A stretch of DNA of 64,000 nucleotides from Paractinoplanes brasiliensis (GCF_004362215.1 NZ_SNWR01000002.1:248001-312000); one strand, 5' to 3'. Positions 49,957 through 58,364 are shown, counted from the stretch's first letter. Program-made: numbers and translations. The notes: generated by a model not told the origin, from the letters alone.

Positions 49957-51281
49957 CAGCGGTACTCCTCCAACCGGGCGCGGAGACCCGCGTACGCGAA
50001 CGCGCACACGCCCAGGGCCAGCAACGGCCCCAGCACGGTCAGCAGGCCGAGCCCGCTGCCCGCGCTCTCGATCTCGGCGGTGAAGAAGGCCTTGCGGTTC
50101 TCCAGCGCGGCGTCCAGGTCGGAGCGCAGCTCGTCGAAGACCTTGGACGTCTCGGGGCCGATGGCCAGCGCGACCGCCTTGTCGTACTCGCCGTTGTCGT
50201 CGAGCGCGCGGACGTCCTTGTGGATCGTCGCGTACTGCCGGAACTGCTTGGCCGCGCGGTCCATCGTCCGGCCCAGCTGGGAGTCGAGCGCGCCGTACTG
50301 GTTGACCATCGGGCCCCCGGACTGGGTCAGCCGGGCCTGGACCGTGGCGAAGTCCTCCTCGTACGGGCCGGAACCCGCGCGTGCCGCCAGCGTGAGCGCC
50401 TCGTCGCCGCGGGCCTGCAGGGTCAGCAGACGGCTCTCGGAGATCGACGCCATCGGCCCGGAGCCCTGGCCGGCCGCCCGGTCGAGGTGGGCCTGCTGCA
50501 CTGCCAGGATCGCGATGGTGCCGATCGTGAACACCAGCGTCAGCGCCGTGGCGGCCAGCAGCGGCACGTTGAAGGTGCGGTTCGTACGGCGGCTCAGGTA
50601 GCGCTGGGTCAGCACCAACGCGATCAGCAACGCCAGCAGCGACAGCAGGAGCAGGGCCATCCAGCCGGCCGCGCCGGCCGCGGAGTAGCCGTCCTCGACC
50701 TCGTTCTGCGCGCCGCGGAACAGCTCGCGGGCCTGCGGCTGCAGGGTGTCCCGGTTGAGACGCGAGGCCTCGGACAGATAGGACACGCCGACCGGCAGGC
50801 CCTGGCGGTTGTTGGCGCGGGCCGTGGCCACCAGCGCCGAGTACTGCGCCACCCCGGCCGACAGCGTGCGCACGGCCTCGGCCGCACGGCCGTCGGCGGG
50901 GGTGCGGCGCGCCGCCGACGTGAGCGCGGTGGTCGCGCGTTCGAGGTCGGCGTCGTAGCGGCGGGTCAACGCGACCGGTTCGAGCCCGCCGGCCAGGAAC
51001 GCCTGCGCGGCGGTGGTGTCGGCGTCGGCCAGCGCCGCGTAGATCGCCTCCGACTCGACCAGCAGCGGCTGCGCGCGGTCGCCGAGGTCGTCCGTGCCGG
51101 CCCGGGCCGACGAACCGGTGACGCCGGCCAGCAGGCCGCTGAGCAGCCCGAGCCCGACGAGCAGCGCGATCAGAAGCTGCAGGCGGCCGGGGGACGTGTG
51201 CCGCAGACCGCCGACCCGGCGCAGCACGCCGGCGTTCCGCTGGGTTCCTGGTGCGGGCCGTGCCGCCAGCGCAGTCGTCAA
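49956..51281 (-). CDS. glnX: GlnX-like membrane sensor, first gene of the PknG operon
   Basis: 441 residues. A first TM helix at about 36-58 (LLIALLVGLGLLSGLLAGV) is followed by an extracytoplasmic helical domain of about 145 residues. Then come two helices at 205-262 (GWMALLLLSLLALLIALVL and LLAATALTLVFTIGTIAIL), a second large helical extracytoplasmic region and a C-terminal helix near 415-435. The fold resembles GlnX, which couples GlnH ligand binding to PknG. The start codon is TTG 51281 (LTTALAARPAP in the raw frame), six bases after GGGGAG. Promoter elements must lie in 51282-51331, upstream of the terminator of the acyl-CoA ligase gene. Confidence 0.85.
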   Translation of the reverse strand: MTTALAARPAPGTQRNAGVLRRVGGLRHTSPGRLQLLIALLVGLGLLSGLLAGVTGSSARAGTDDLGDRAQPLLVESEAIYAALADADTTAAQAFLAGGLEPVALTRRYDADLERATTALTSAARRTPADGRAAEAVRTLSAGVAQYSALVATARANNRQGLPVGVSYLSEASRLNRDTLQPQARELFRGAQNEVEDGYSAAGAAGWMALLLLSLLALLIALVLTQRYLSRRTNRTFNVPLLAATALTLVFTIGTIAILAVQQAHLDRAAGQGSGPMASISESRLLTLQARGDEALTLAARAGSGPYEEDFATVQARLTQSGGPMVNQYGALDSQLGRTMDRAAKQFRQYATIHKDVRALDDNGEYDKAVALAIGPETSKVFDELRSDLDAALENRKAFFTAEIESAGSGLGLLTVLGPLLALGVCAFAYAGLRARLEEYR

Positions 51282-51331
51282 GCTCTTCTCCCCGCTGTTG
51301 TGCGGTCTTCACTGTGAGCCATCAACGCAAG

Positions 51332-51357
51332 CGCCCGGCAGCCGGGGCTGCCGGGCG
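51332..51357 (-). terminator. Terminator of the acyl-CoA ligase gene
   Basis: CGCCCGGCAGCC and GGCTGCCGGGCG form a 12-bp stem with a very short loop, 17 bases beyond the ligase stop on the minus strand. It separates this gene from glnX. Confidence 0.6.
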
Positions 51358-51373
51358 ACGCATATGCCCGAGT

Positions 51374-52921
51374 TCAGCTGAGTTCGCGCTTGAGCAGCTT
51401 GCCGGTGGCGGTCATCGGCAGCGATTCCACAATGGAGACGATCCGCGGGTATTTGTACGCGGCCATCTGCTCCTTGCCCCACTCGACGAGTTCCTGCTCG
51501 GTCACCGTGGCGCCGGGGTTGAGGATCACGAACGCCTTGACCTCCTCGCCGAGGCTGGGGTGCGGCACCCCGATCACGGCGGCCAGCGAGACCGCCTCGT
51601 GGGTGATCAGAACTTCCTCGATCTCCCGCGGGTAGACGTTGAAGCCGCCCCGGATGATCATGTCTTTGGCCCGGTCGACGATGTAGAAGTAACCGTCCTT
51701 GTCACGCCGGCCGAGGTCGCCGCTGCGGAACCAGCCGTCCCGCATGACCTCCGCCGTCGCCTCCGGCCGGTTGAAGTAGCCGCGCATGATGTTGTGGCCG
51801 CGGATCGCGATCTCGCCGATCTCGTCGGAACCCTCGATCGTGTTCCAGTCGGTGTCGATCAGCTTCACCTCGACACCCCAGATGGGCACGCCGATCGAGC
51901 CGGGGCGGGGCTCCGCGCCGGGCTTGCTGAACGTGGCCACCGGCGAGGTCTCGCTCAGCCCGTACCCCTCGAGGATGGTCACCCCGAAGCGCTCCTTGAC
52001 CGCCTTGATGATCTCGACGGGCAGACTGGACCCGCCGGCCACGGCGACACGCATGTTGCCGGCGATCCGCTCGACGTCGACATCGTCGGTGAGCGCGTTG
52101 AGCAGCCCCCAATACATGGTCGGCACGCCCGCGAAGAACGTCACGTTCTCGCTCTCGAGCAGCTTGACCGCGGCCGCGGCGTCGAAGCGGGGGAGCAGAA
52201 CGAGGGTGGCGGCGGTGGCGAACCCCGCGTTCATGTTGACGGTGCTGCCGAACGAGTGGAACAGCGGCAGCACGAGCAGGTGCGTGTCGGTGGCCGGCGT
52301 GCTGCCGAACAACCGGTTGCAGGTCAGCGCGTTGAGCAGCAGGTTCGAGTGGCTGAGCTCGGCGCCCTTGGCCTGCCCGGTGGTGCCGCTGGTGTAGAGG
52401 ATGACGGCCGGGTCGGTCTCGGGCAGCAGCACCGGCTCGAAGACCGGCGACCTGCCGGCCAGCCCCGCCCCCAGCGTCTCGGCGCCCTCGATCGGCGACG
52501 GCGCGGCCGGGTCGGCGGTGATCAGGAAGAACGTCTCGCAGCCGTCGGTCTGCTGGAATCCCGCGAACCCCTCTGTGCCCATCGGCAACTCCGGCGTGCC
52601 CTGGAAGCACAGGTATGCCTTGGCCTGCGAGTCCTTCAGGTGGTATGCGATCTCGCGGCCCTTCAGGAGCACGTTGAGCGGCACCACGACCGCGCCCGCC
52701 TTGAGGATGCCGTAGTAGGCGACCGGGAAGTACGGCAGGTTCGGGCAGGACAGCGCCACCTTGTCGCCGGGCCGGATGCCGCGCTCGACGAGCAGGTTCG
52801 CCACCTGGTTGGCGGCCGCGTCGACCTGGGCGTAGGTCAGACGCCGGTCACCCAGGACGACAGCCGCCCGATCGGGGTAGTTGCGGGCGCTGTCCTCGAG
52901 GAGGATCGAGAGGTTGAGCAT
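51374..52921 (-). CDS. Long-chain fatty-acid-CoA ligase (AMP-binding family)
   Basis: 515 residues. Activates fatty acids as acyl-AMP then acyl-CoA. Motifs: YTSGTTGQAKGAELSH, LPLFHSFGSTVN, GYGLSETSP, GWFRSGDLGRRDKDGY, GGFNVYPREIEE and the catalytic lysine in MTATGKLLKREL. Length and motif order are normal. Start chosen: ATG 52921 with GAAGGGGA about eight bases upstream; the longer frame to 52939 is less likely. Substrate chain length is unknown. Downstream terminator at 51332. Confidence 0.92.
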   Translation of the reverse strand: MLNLSILLEDSARNYPDRAAVVLGDRRLTYAQVDAAANQVANLLVERGIRPGDKVALSCPNLPYFPVAYYGILKAGAVVVPLNVLLKGREIAYHLKDSQAKAYLCFQGTPELPMGTEGFAGFQQTDGCETFFLITADPAAPSPIEGAETLGAGLAGRSPVFEPVLLPETDPAVILYTSGTTGQAKGAELSHSNLLLNALTCNRLFGSTPATDTHLLVLPLFHSFGSTVNMNAGFATAATLVLLPRFDAAAAVKLLESENVTFFAGVPTMYWGLLNALTDDVDVERIAGNMRVAVAGGSSLPVEIIKAVKERFGVTILEGYGLSETSPVATFSKPGAEPRPGSIGVPIWGVEVKLIDTDWNTIEGSDEIGEIAIRGHNIMRGYFNRPEATAEVMRDGWFRSGDLGRRDKDGYFYIVDRAKDMIIRGGFNVYPREIEEVLITHEAVSLAAVIGVPHPSLGEEVKAFVILNPGATVTEQELVEWGKEQMAAYKYPRIVSIVESLPMTATGKLLKRELS

Positions 52922-53357
52922 GCGGTCGGTCCCCTTCACGGTGGTGATGTGACTGCCGTCTCATCCCAGCACGCGGCCCGGACGCGAGAAACCCTCCGTT
53001 TCGGTTTTGTTTCCCGCTGCCGACACGGGCAGCCTGCGTGACGACGCGATGGGGTTCCCGCGCGACGTCGGCCAGGGGCGCACCGGGCTGATGACGCTGA
53101 TCGGCGCCCAGCCCATCGAGTGCTTCCGGGCCACCGGCAGGTTCCGCTCGTCGCACGACTCGCTGCGGCCGCCGGGTCGACCCGCCGGGCCGGCGACCAT
53201 CGTCGGGCGGCCGTGACGCGGGGGGAGCCGGCCGACGTGCCGCGGTCGCCGCGGGTTGACCCCGTTTGCGGCGCAGGGTGGGTCGGCCCTCGGGTGGCGC
53301 GGGGCGGGTTGACCCGTTGCGGCGCAGGGGTGGTTCGCCCCAATTTACGCTGAAAGG
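52922..53357. other. Divergent intergenic region with direct repeats
   Basis: It lies between the acyl-CoA ligase gene and the plus-strand sugar dehydratase gene. It contains a 53-bp-period direct repeat (GCGGGTTGACCCGTTTGCGG-like, 53251-53288 and 53304-53340) and an isolated open frame at 53007. The repeats lie directly before the dehydratase gene. Confidence 0.5.
53007..53216 (+). CDS. Possible short protein or gene remnant
   Basis: 69 codons from TTG 53007 to TGA 53216, GC3 about 94%, encoding FPAADTGSLRDDAMGFPRDV, then LMTLIGAQPIECFRATGRF. No domain is recognised and the first codon is TTG without a good Shine-Dalgarno sequence. It could be the 3' part of a decayed gene. I report it as uncertain. 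Confidence 0.3.
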   Translation: MFPAADTGSLRDDAMGFPRDVGQGRTGLMTLIGAQPIECFRATGRFRSSHDSLRPPGRPAGPATIVGRP

Positions 53358-54830
53358 GTGAAGGGGCGTCGGGACACTCGGGGCGAGAGCGTGCTCTACA
53401 CGCTGGCCGTCGGCTACGAGCGGTGGGCGCGGCGCCGGGGGAGCGCGCCCGCCCGGGTGCCGGCGCTCGTCTTCGGCGCGGGCGCCGCCGCGGCGGCACT
53501 GCTGCACAGCATGGTCTTCGACCCGGACAGCCCGTTCGAGCCGCTCGGCATCCTCGACGACGACCCGGCCCGGCAGGGTGAGCGGCTGGCCGGGATCCCC
53601 GTGATCGGCACCCGGCGGGACCTCGACGAGGCCGTGGCCGGCACGGGCGCCGAGGTCGTCATCTTCGCGGTCGGCAATGCCGAGGCCGGGCTGATCCGCG
53701 ACGTACGGGAACGCGCCGTCGCGGCCGGGGTGCGCCTGCTGATCGTGCCCGAGGCGAGTGAAGCCCTCGACCACGAACTCGGCGCGGCCGACGTGCGCGA
53801 GGTCCAGATCACCGATCTGCTGGGCCGCCACCGCATCGAGGCCGCCTTGCCCGAGGCAGCGCTCGCCGAGTTGCTGACCGGGCGCCGGGTGCTGGTCACC
53901 GGGGCCGGCGGTCAGATCGGGTCCGAGCTGTGCCGGCAGATCCACCGCTACGAGCCGGCCGCCCTGACGATGCTCGACCACGACGAGGCCGCCCTGCAAA
54001 CGGCCCAGCTGGCTGTCGACCCGCGGGCCGGGCTGCACGACCGATCCGTCCAGTTGGCCGACATACGCGACGCCGCCCGGGTGCGCGAGGTGTTCCGTAC
54101 GGGGAAACCGGAAGTTGTCTTTCACGCGGCTGCACTCAAACACCAGCCGCTGCTGGAGCGCCACCCGGCCGAGGCCGTCAAGACGAACGTGCTCGGGGCT
54201 CTCAACGTGCTGGAGGCCGCCGGGGACGCCGCGCTGTTCGTCAACGTCTCCACCGACAAGGCCGCCGACCCGGTCAGCGTGCTCGGCTACACCGAGCGTG
54301 TCGCCGAACGTCTCACCGCCCACCACGGCGGCCTCAGCGTCCGCTTCGGCAACGTGCTCGGCAGCCGCGGGTCGGTCGTCGCCACGTTCGCCGCCCAGAT
54401 CGCCGACGGCGGGCCGATCACGGTCACCCACCCGGACGCCACGCGTTACCTGATGACCGCGCAGGAGGCCGTGAACCTCACCCTGCGGGCCGCCACGCTC
54501 GGCCGTCCCGGCGAGGCCCTGATCCTGCAGCTGGGCGAGCCCGTGCTGATCGCCGAGCTGGCCCGGCAGATGATCGCCCTGGCCGGCCGGCCCGTCGACA
54601 TCGTCTTCACCGGCCTGCGCCCCGGCGAGAAACTGGGCGACGTCCTGTTCGGCGCCGGCGAGAACCCCACCCGGCCGCACCACCCGCTGATCTCACACGT
54701 CGCCGTTCCGCCTCTGCACCCCGCAGCCGTACGCCCGCTGACCGCTCCCGGCATCCCCGAGGCGCTCACGTCGGCGCTCGCCGGGTTGTGCGGCCCCGCC
54801 CTCAGCTCTGCGCCGCTCTCAGGATCTTGA
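53358..54830 (+). CDS. Degenerate nucleotide-sugar 4,6-dehydratase (CapD/WbpM-like)
   Basis: 490 residues, with the layout of the large CapD/FlaA1-type dehydratases without their N-terminal TM helices. An NAD-type domain carries ALVFGAGAAAAALLHS and GILDDDPARQGERLAGIPV (in short pieces), then the SDR domain begins RVLVTGAGGQIGSELCRQI. The active-site region is altered: family members have a Tyr/Met-Gly-Ala-Thr-Lys element after STDKA, but here it is LGYTER (STDKAADPVSVLGYTERVAE), so both the Tyr/Met and the catalytic Lys are missing. It may be inactive or have a changed function. The last 29 bp overlap the convergent DUF1028 gene. Confidence 0.8.
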   Translation: MKGRRDTRGESVLYTLAVGYERWARRRGSAPARVPALVFGAGAAAAALLHSMVFDPDSPFEPLGILDDDPARQGERLAGIPVIGTRRDLDEAVAGTGAEVVIFAVGNAEAGLIRDVRERAVAAGVRLLIVPEASEALDHELGAADVREVQITDLLGRHRIEAALPEAALAELLTGRRVLVTGAGGQIGSELCRQIHRYEPAALTMLDHDEAALQTAQLAVDPRAGLHDRSVQLADIRDAARVREVFRTGKPEVVFHAAALKHQPLLERHPAEAVKTNVLGALNVLEAAGDAALFVNVSTDKAADPVSVLGYTERVAERLTAHHGGLSVRFGNVLGSRGSVVATFAAQIADGGPITVTHPDATRYLMTAQEAVNLTLRAATLGRPGEALILQLGEPVLIAELARQMIALAGRPVDIVFTGLRPGEKLGDVLFGAGENPTRPHHPLISHVAVPPLHPAAVRPLTAPGIPEALTSALAGLCGPALSSAPLSGS

Positions 54831-55638
54831 GCACCCGCGGGTCGATCTTCCCCGGCACGATCCGCATCTCCAGGTTCTCGACACCCGCCCACGACGCCAG
54901 CGAGTCGTTCAGGTCGGACCCGACATGTCCCGCCGCCGCCAGCCGCTCGGCCACCTCGTCGGCCAGCACCCCGGTCAACGGCAGCAGCGTCGCCGGGTCG
55001 GGGAACTCGAAGTACAGGCTGTGCATCTCGAGCAACCGGCCGAGTTCGCCCACCGGCTCCGGATGGTCGTCGACGCGCAGGTCCACCCACACGTCGCTGG
55101 TGCCGCCGTAGCCCATGCCCTTCGACACCACGTACAGCGCAGCGCTCTGCCGCCCGCGCCGGTCCCCACCCGCCAGGTCGCCGGCCCTCAGCGCGGCCAG
55201 CAGCCGGTAAGCCAGCCGTTCCTCGCCGGCCCCGGCCAGCCACGTCTTCTCCATGTCGTCCACGACGCCGGGCCCGGCGAGCATGTTGCCCTGAATCGCG
55301 TAACCGTCCCCGGCCACACCGCCCGCCCAGTCGTGACACTGGTCGCCGGTGAAGGTGGCGCCCGGTCCCTCCGGCCCGACCACGCCGACCTGCCGGTGCC
55401 CGACCGGCCCGGCATCGCCCGCGACCAGCGCCTTGACCGTCTCGGTGGCCGCGACCCCCGTGCCGAGCAGCGCGAGCGCCTGCGGCCGGTACGCGAGGTT
55501 CGCGTACGACTGGGTCGCCACTGCCCCGACGTCGACCAGCGCGGCCGGGACCGCCGCGCCGACTCCGAGGAACTTGCTGGCCACGGCGATGCCCAGGGCC
55601 TTGCCGTCGGCGGACCGGGCCACGATCGAGAACGTCAT
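54802..55638 (-). CDS. DUF1028 family protein
   Basis: 278 residues. DUF1028 proteins have an N-terminal nucleophile hydrolase-like fold; their role is unknown. Matching pieces: FSIVARSADGKALGIAVASK near the start, AVATQSYANLAYRPQALAL, GDGYAIQGNMLAG and AGHVGSDLNDSLASWAGVEN further on. Some family members may act on peptides or be autoprocessed. TATCTT is seven bases upstream of the ATG (55638), so the transcript is probably leaderless. The 3' end overlaps the dehydratase homologue by 29 bp tail to tail. Start is fixed by that -10 element and by the family N-terminus. Confidence 0.85.
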   Translation of the reverse strand: MTFSIVARSADGKALGIAVASKFLGVGAAVPAALVDVGAVATQSYANLAYRPQALALLGTGVAATETVKALVAGDAGPVGHRQVGVVGPEGPGATFTGDQCHDWAGGVAGDGYAIQGNMLAGPGVVDDMEKTWLAGAGEERLAYRLLAALRAGDLAGGDRRGRQSAALYVVSKGMGYGGTSDVWVDLRVDDHPEPVGELGRLLEMHSLYFEFPDPATLLPLTGVLADEVAERLAAAGHVGSDLNDSLASWAGVENLEMRIVPGKIDPRVLKILRAAQS

Positions 55639-55645
55639 GGCAGGG

Positions 55646-55651
55646 AAGATA
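55646..55651 (-). promoter_or_regulatory. -10 element of the DUF1028 gene
   Basis: TATCTT (minus strand) seven bases before ATG 55638; no ribosome-binding site. Confidence 0.45.
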
Positions 55652-55667
55652 TCCCGCCCGGCCCGGT

Positions 55668-56003
55668 CTAGTAGCGGTAGTGCCGTGCCGCAGCCGGTTC
55701 CGTGGCGGGCGAGGCGTTGTCGGACCAGCGGCTGCGCGCGGAGTTCGCGGCGGACCGCGCGCCGGCCTTGCGGCGTGACGACGGCTTGGGCGCGATCTCG
55801 ACCCCGGGGCGCGGCTCGACCTGCTCGACCGAGGAGACCACGACCACCGACGCCGATCCCAGCTCGAGCATCCGCATAGCCGCTGTCCAGTCGCCCGGGA
55901 TGATGCCGACGACGTTGTAGCGGCGGTTGGTGCAGTAGTCCAGGCACCGGGCAGCGCTCGCGCTGTAGTTCTCCGGGCGAACGTAAATCACTGCGTTGAC
56001 CAC
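55668..56003 (-). CDS. Small protein with a resolvase-like N-terminal region
   Basis: 111 residues. The first 60 residues (VNAVIYVRPENYSASAARC, YNVVGIIPGDWTAAMRML, ASVVVVSSVEQVEP) have the alternating beta/alpha character of the serine-recombinase catalytic domain, whose family begins similarly, but the nucleophile Ser-Arg motif and the rest of the domain are missing. The C-terminal half is basic and disordered (PKPSSRRKAGARSAANSARS). It may be a stand-alone nucleotide-binding fold reused for regulation. GTG 56003 has GAAGGGAA upstream. The upstream 310 bp contain no gene. Confidence 0.6.
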   Translation of the reverse strand: MVNAVIYVRPENYSASAARCLDYCTNRRYNVVGIIPGDWTAAMRMLELGSASVVVVSSVEQVEPRPGVEIAPKPSSRRKAGARSAANSARSRWSDNASPATEPAAARHYRY

Positions 56004-56313
56004 CGGGTCGTTCCCTTCACCCAGGCTGAGTGGCTGTCTGATGACTCTCGATATCCGCGCGAGGTCAACCTAAACGTGCCCGTCACCTTGTGCACATCCG
56101 ATGTTATGGATAAGTGACCGTCGATCCATCCTTTCATCGACGGCGATCGGTCCCTTCTGTGCCATCCGACCGGCTAATTTCCGGATTTGGTGTTGCTTTC
56201 AACCATCCACAGGAGAAGACTGCACGAACTCGGCGACAAGTGTGTCCTGGCCTCGAGCCCGGTCCACCTTCGACGGTCGCGCCCCGATCCACGAAGGCCA
56301 GCTGCGTCGTGAA
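56004..56313. other. Intergenic region upstream of the 111-residue gene
   Basis: No gene is supported. On the minus strand TTGACC (complement of 56063-56068) is a possible -35 element for the small gene, but no clear -10 is found. TTATCCATAA, one base from a DnaA box, lies on the minus strand around 56104-56113. The region is less GC-rich than its surroundings. Confidence 0.4.
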
Positions 56314-56733
56314 CTAGGCCGGGTGGCCCGGGTGGGTGATCACCAGGACCGGTTTCGCGGACTGTTTGATCAGGTCGAGCGGCACGCTTCCGAGCAGCCG
56401 CTCGGCCACCTTGGGCCGGCTGCTCGAACCGGCCACGATGAGGTCGGCGTTGTGCTGCCGTGCGAAGCCGAGGATCGCCGGCACGGGCCGCCCGGGCAGC
56501 ACCGAGACGGTCGCCTCGACCCCGGCCTCGGCCAGGCGTCGCGCTATCGAGGTGGCCGCCGCGTAGGCCGAGTCGGAGAACACCGTACGCGGGACGGCCG
56601 CCAGCCTTTCCAGCTCGACACCGTCGGCCGCCACCACCGAGACCACCGCGCCGGTCTGTTTGGCCAGGCCGGCCACCGCGTCGGCGAGCCAGGGCTGATC
56701 GGCTTCGGGTTTGGCGGCCACGACGATGCGCAT
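56314..56733 (-). CDS. Universal stress protein (UspA family)
   Basis: 139 residues, UspA alpha/beta fold. It has MRIVVAAKPEADQ at the start, a beta strand VLPGRPVPAILGFARQHNAD in the middle, and LIVAGSSSRPKVAERLLGSVPLDLI near the end (in short pieces GSSSRPKVAERLLGS). The ATP-binding motif normally reads G-2x-G-9x-G(S/T); the second Gly is Ser here. Such proteins bind ATP and support survival in stress or stationary phase. ATG 56733 is preferred over GTG 56736 because TAACGT lies six bases upstream of it, so the mRNA would be leaderless. Confidence 0.85.
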   Translation of the reverse strand: MRIVVAAKPEADQPWLADAVAGLAKQTGAVVSVVAADGVELERLAAVPRTVFSDSAYAAATSIARRLAEAGVEATVSVLPGRPVPAILGFARQHNADLIVAGSSSRPKVAERLLGSVPLDLIKQSAKPVLVITHPGHPA

Positions 56734-56739
56734 CACTAG

Positions 56740-56745
56740 ACGTTA
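56740..56745 (-). promoter_or_regulatory. -10 element of the universal stress protein gene
   Basis: TAACGT on the minus strand, six bases before ATG 56733. Confidence 0.45.
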
Positions 56746-56813
56746 GCCGGTGATCGCGACCCGTCGATAGCTTTGACTCGACAGAACCGCCGACGTGTAC
56801 CAGTGTCGCGGTT

Positions 56814-58205
56814 ATGGCGGACGACGCGGTGAAGCAAACACGACGCGAACCCGAACTCAAACGGGTCATGGGCCCCGGCCTGCTTCTGCTGTTCGTGGTG
56901 GGCGACATCCTGGGCACCGGCGTCTACGCCCTCACCGGCCGGGTCGCCAACGAGGTCGGCGGCGCCGTGTGGCTGCCGTTCCTCATCGCTTTCCTGGTGG
57001 CGTTGCTGACCGCGTTCAGCTATCTCGAACTGGTCACCAAATATCCGCGGGCGGCCGGCGCCGCGCTCTACACGCACAAGGCGTTCGGCATCCATTTCCT
57101 GACGTTCATCGTCGCGTTCGCCGTCATGTGTTCCGGTCTGACATCCGCGTCCAGCGCGTCGAAGGCGTTCGCGTCCAACTTCGTCGAGGCGTTCGACCTG
57201 TCGCCGGCCGACGGGTTCGCGCTGACCGCCATCGCGCTCGGGTTCATGCTGCTGGTCGGGCTGATCAACTTCCGTGGCGTGGGCGAGAGCGTGAAACTCA
57301 ACGTGCTGCTGACCTGCGTCGAGCTGACCGGCCTGCTGATCGTCATCTGCATCGGGGCGTGGGCGCTGGGCGGCGGCAACGGCGACCTGTCGCGGCTCAC
57401 CGACTTCCATTCCGCCGAGGGCGACTCCGCGTTCTTCTCGGTCACCGCGGCCACGGCGCTGGCGTTCTTCGCCATGGTCGGCTTCGAGGACTCGGTCAAC
57501 ATGGCCGAGGAGACCAAGGATCCCGTACGCATCTTCCCCAAGGTCATGCTCACCGGGCTCTGCATCACCGGCGTCATCTACGTGCTGGTCTCGATCTCGT
57601 CGGTCGCGCTGGTGCCGCCGGCCGAGCTCGGTGAGGGCGACGCGCCCCTGCTCAAGGTCGTCGAGGCCGGCGCGTCCGCGTTCCCCCTCTGGATCTTCGC
57701 CTTCATCACCATGTTCGCCGTCGCCAACTCCGCCCTGATCAACATGCTGATGGCCAGCCGCCTGCTCTACGGCATGGCCAACGAGCGCGTGCTCCCCCGG
57801 GTCCTCGGAAAGGTCCACCCCACCCGCCGTACGCCGTGGGTCGGCATCCTGTTCACCACGGCGATCGCCTTCGGCCTGATTTGGTTCGCCGACCTGACCG
57901 CGCTCGGCGGCACCACGTCGCTGCTGCTGCTGTGCGTCTTCACCGTGGTCAACATCGCCGTGCTGGTGCTGCGCCGCGACCGGGTCGACCACAACCACTT
58001 CAAGGCGCCCACGGCCATCCCCGTGATCGGCGCGGTCGCCTGCGCGTACCTGGCCAGCCCGCTCTCGGGGCGGGCCGCCGCCGATTACCGCATCGCCGGG
58101 ATCCTCGTCGTCATCGGCGTGGTGCTGTGGTTGATCACGTTCCTCTACAACCGGTACGTGCTGCACGAGGACGCCGACCTCGACCCGACCAACCTGCGCG
58201 ACTGA
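56814..58205 (+). CDS. APC-family amino-acid permease
   Basis: 463 residues with about 12 TM helices. The N-terminal GPGLLLLFVVGDILGTGVYAL has the conserved first helix (Gly-rich GDILGTGVY), FRGVGESVKLN and MVGFEDSVNMAEETKDPVRI are typical (the latter the conserved helix 6-7 loop with GFED). A soluble cytosolic tail of about 25 acidic residues ends the protein. It imports amino acids with protons or sodium; the substrate is unknown. Divergent from the universal stress protein gene with an 80-bp gap, which contains TTGACT (56773-56778) and a possible -10 near 56798. Confidence 0.9.
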   Translation: MADDAVKQTRREPELKRVMGPGLLLLFVVGDILGTGVYALTGRVANEVGGAVWLPFLIAFLVALLTAFSYLELVTKYPRAAGAALYTHKAFGIHFLTFIVAFAVMCSGLTSASSASKAFASNFVEAFDLSPADGFALTAIALGFMLLVGLINFRGVGESVKLNVLLTCVELTGLLIVICIGAWALGGGNGDLSRLTDFHSAEGDSAFFSVTAATALAFFAMVGFEDSVNMAEETKDPVRIFPKVMLTGLCITGVIYVLVSISSVALVPPAELGEGDAPLLKVVEAGASAFPLWIFAFITMFAVANSALINMLMASRLLYGMANERVLPRVLGKVHPTRRTPWVGILFTTAIAFGLIWFADLTALGGTTSLLLLCVFTVVNIAVLVLRRDRVDHNHFKAPTAIPVIGAVACAYLASPLSGRAAADYRIAGILVVIGVVLWLITFLYNRYVLHEDADLDPTNLRD

Positions 58206-58234
58206 CCGGCCGTGCGCATCACGATCCTGGCCCC

Positions 58235-58298
58235 GGACAGCCGGGGCAGTGGGCAGCCGGGGCTGCGGGCAGCCGGGGCTGCGGGCAGCCGGGGCTGC
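58235..58298. repeat. 16-bp tandem repeat of GGGCAGCCGGGGCTGC
   Basis: Three identical units GGGCAGCCGGGGCTGC at 58251-58266, 58267-58282 and 58283-58298, plus a diverged unit at 58235-58250. Each unit is nearly self-complementary (GCAGCC-GG-GGCTGC), so it can fold as a hairpin. It follows the APC permease stop by 30 bp. Confidence 0.85.
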
Positions 58299-58364
58299 GG
58301 AGGACGGCGCGGCTGGAGTCATGCCCGCATTGAAGCAGCTTGCGTGACGACACGCCGGAAGCCC

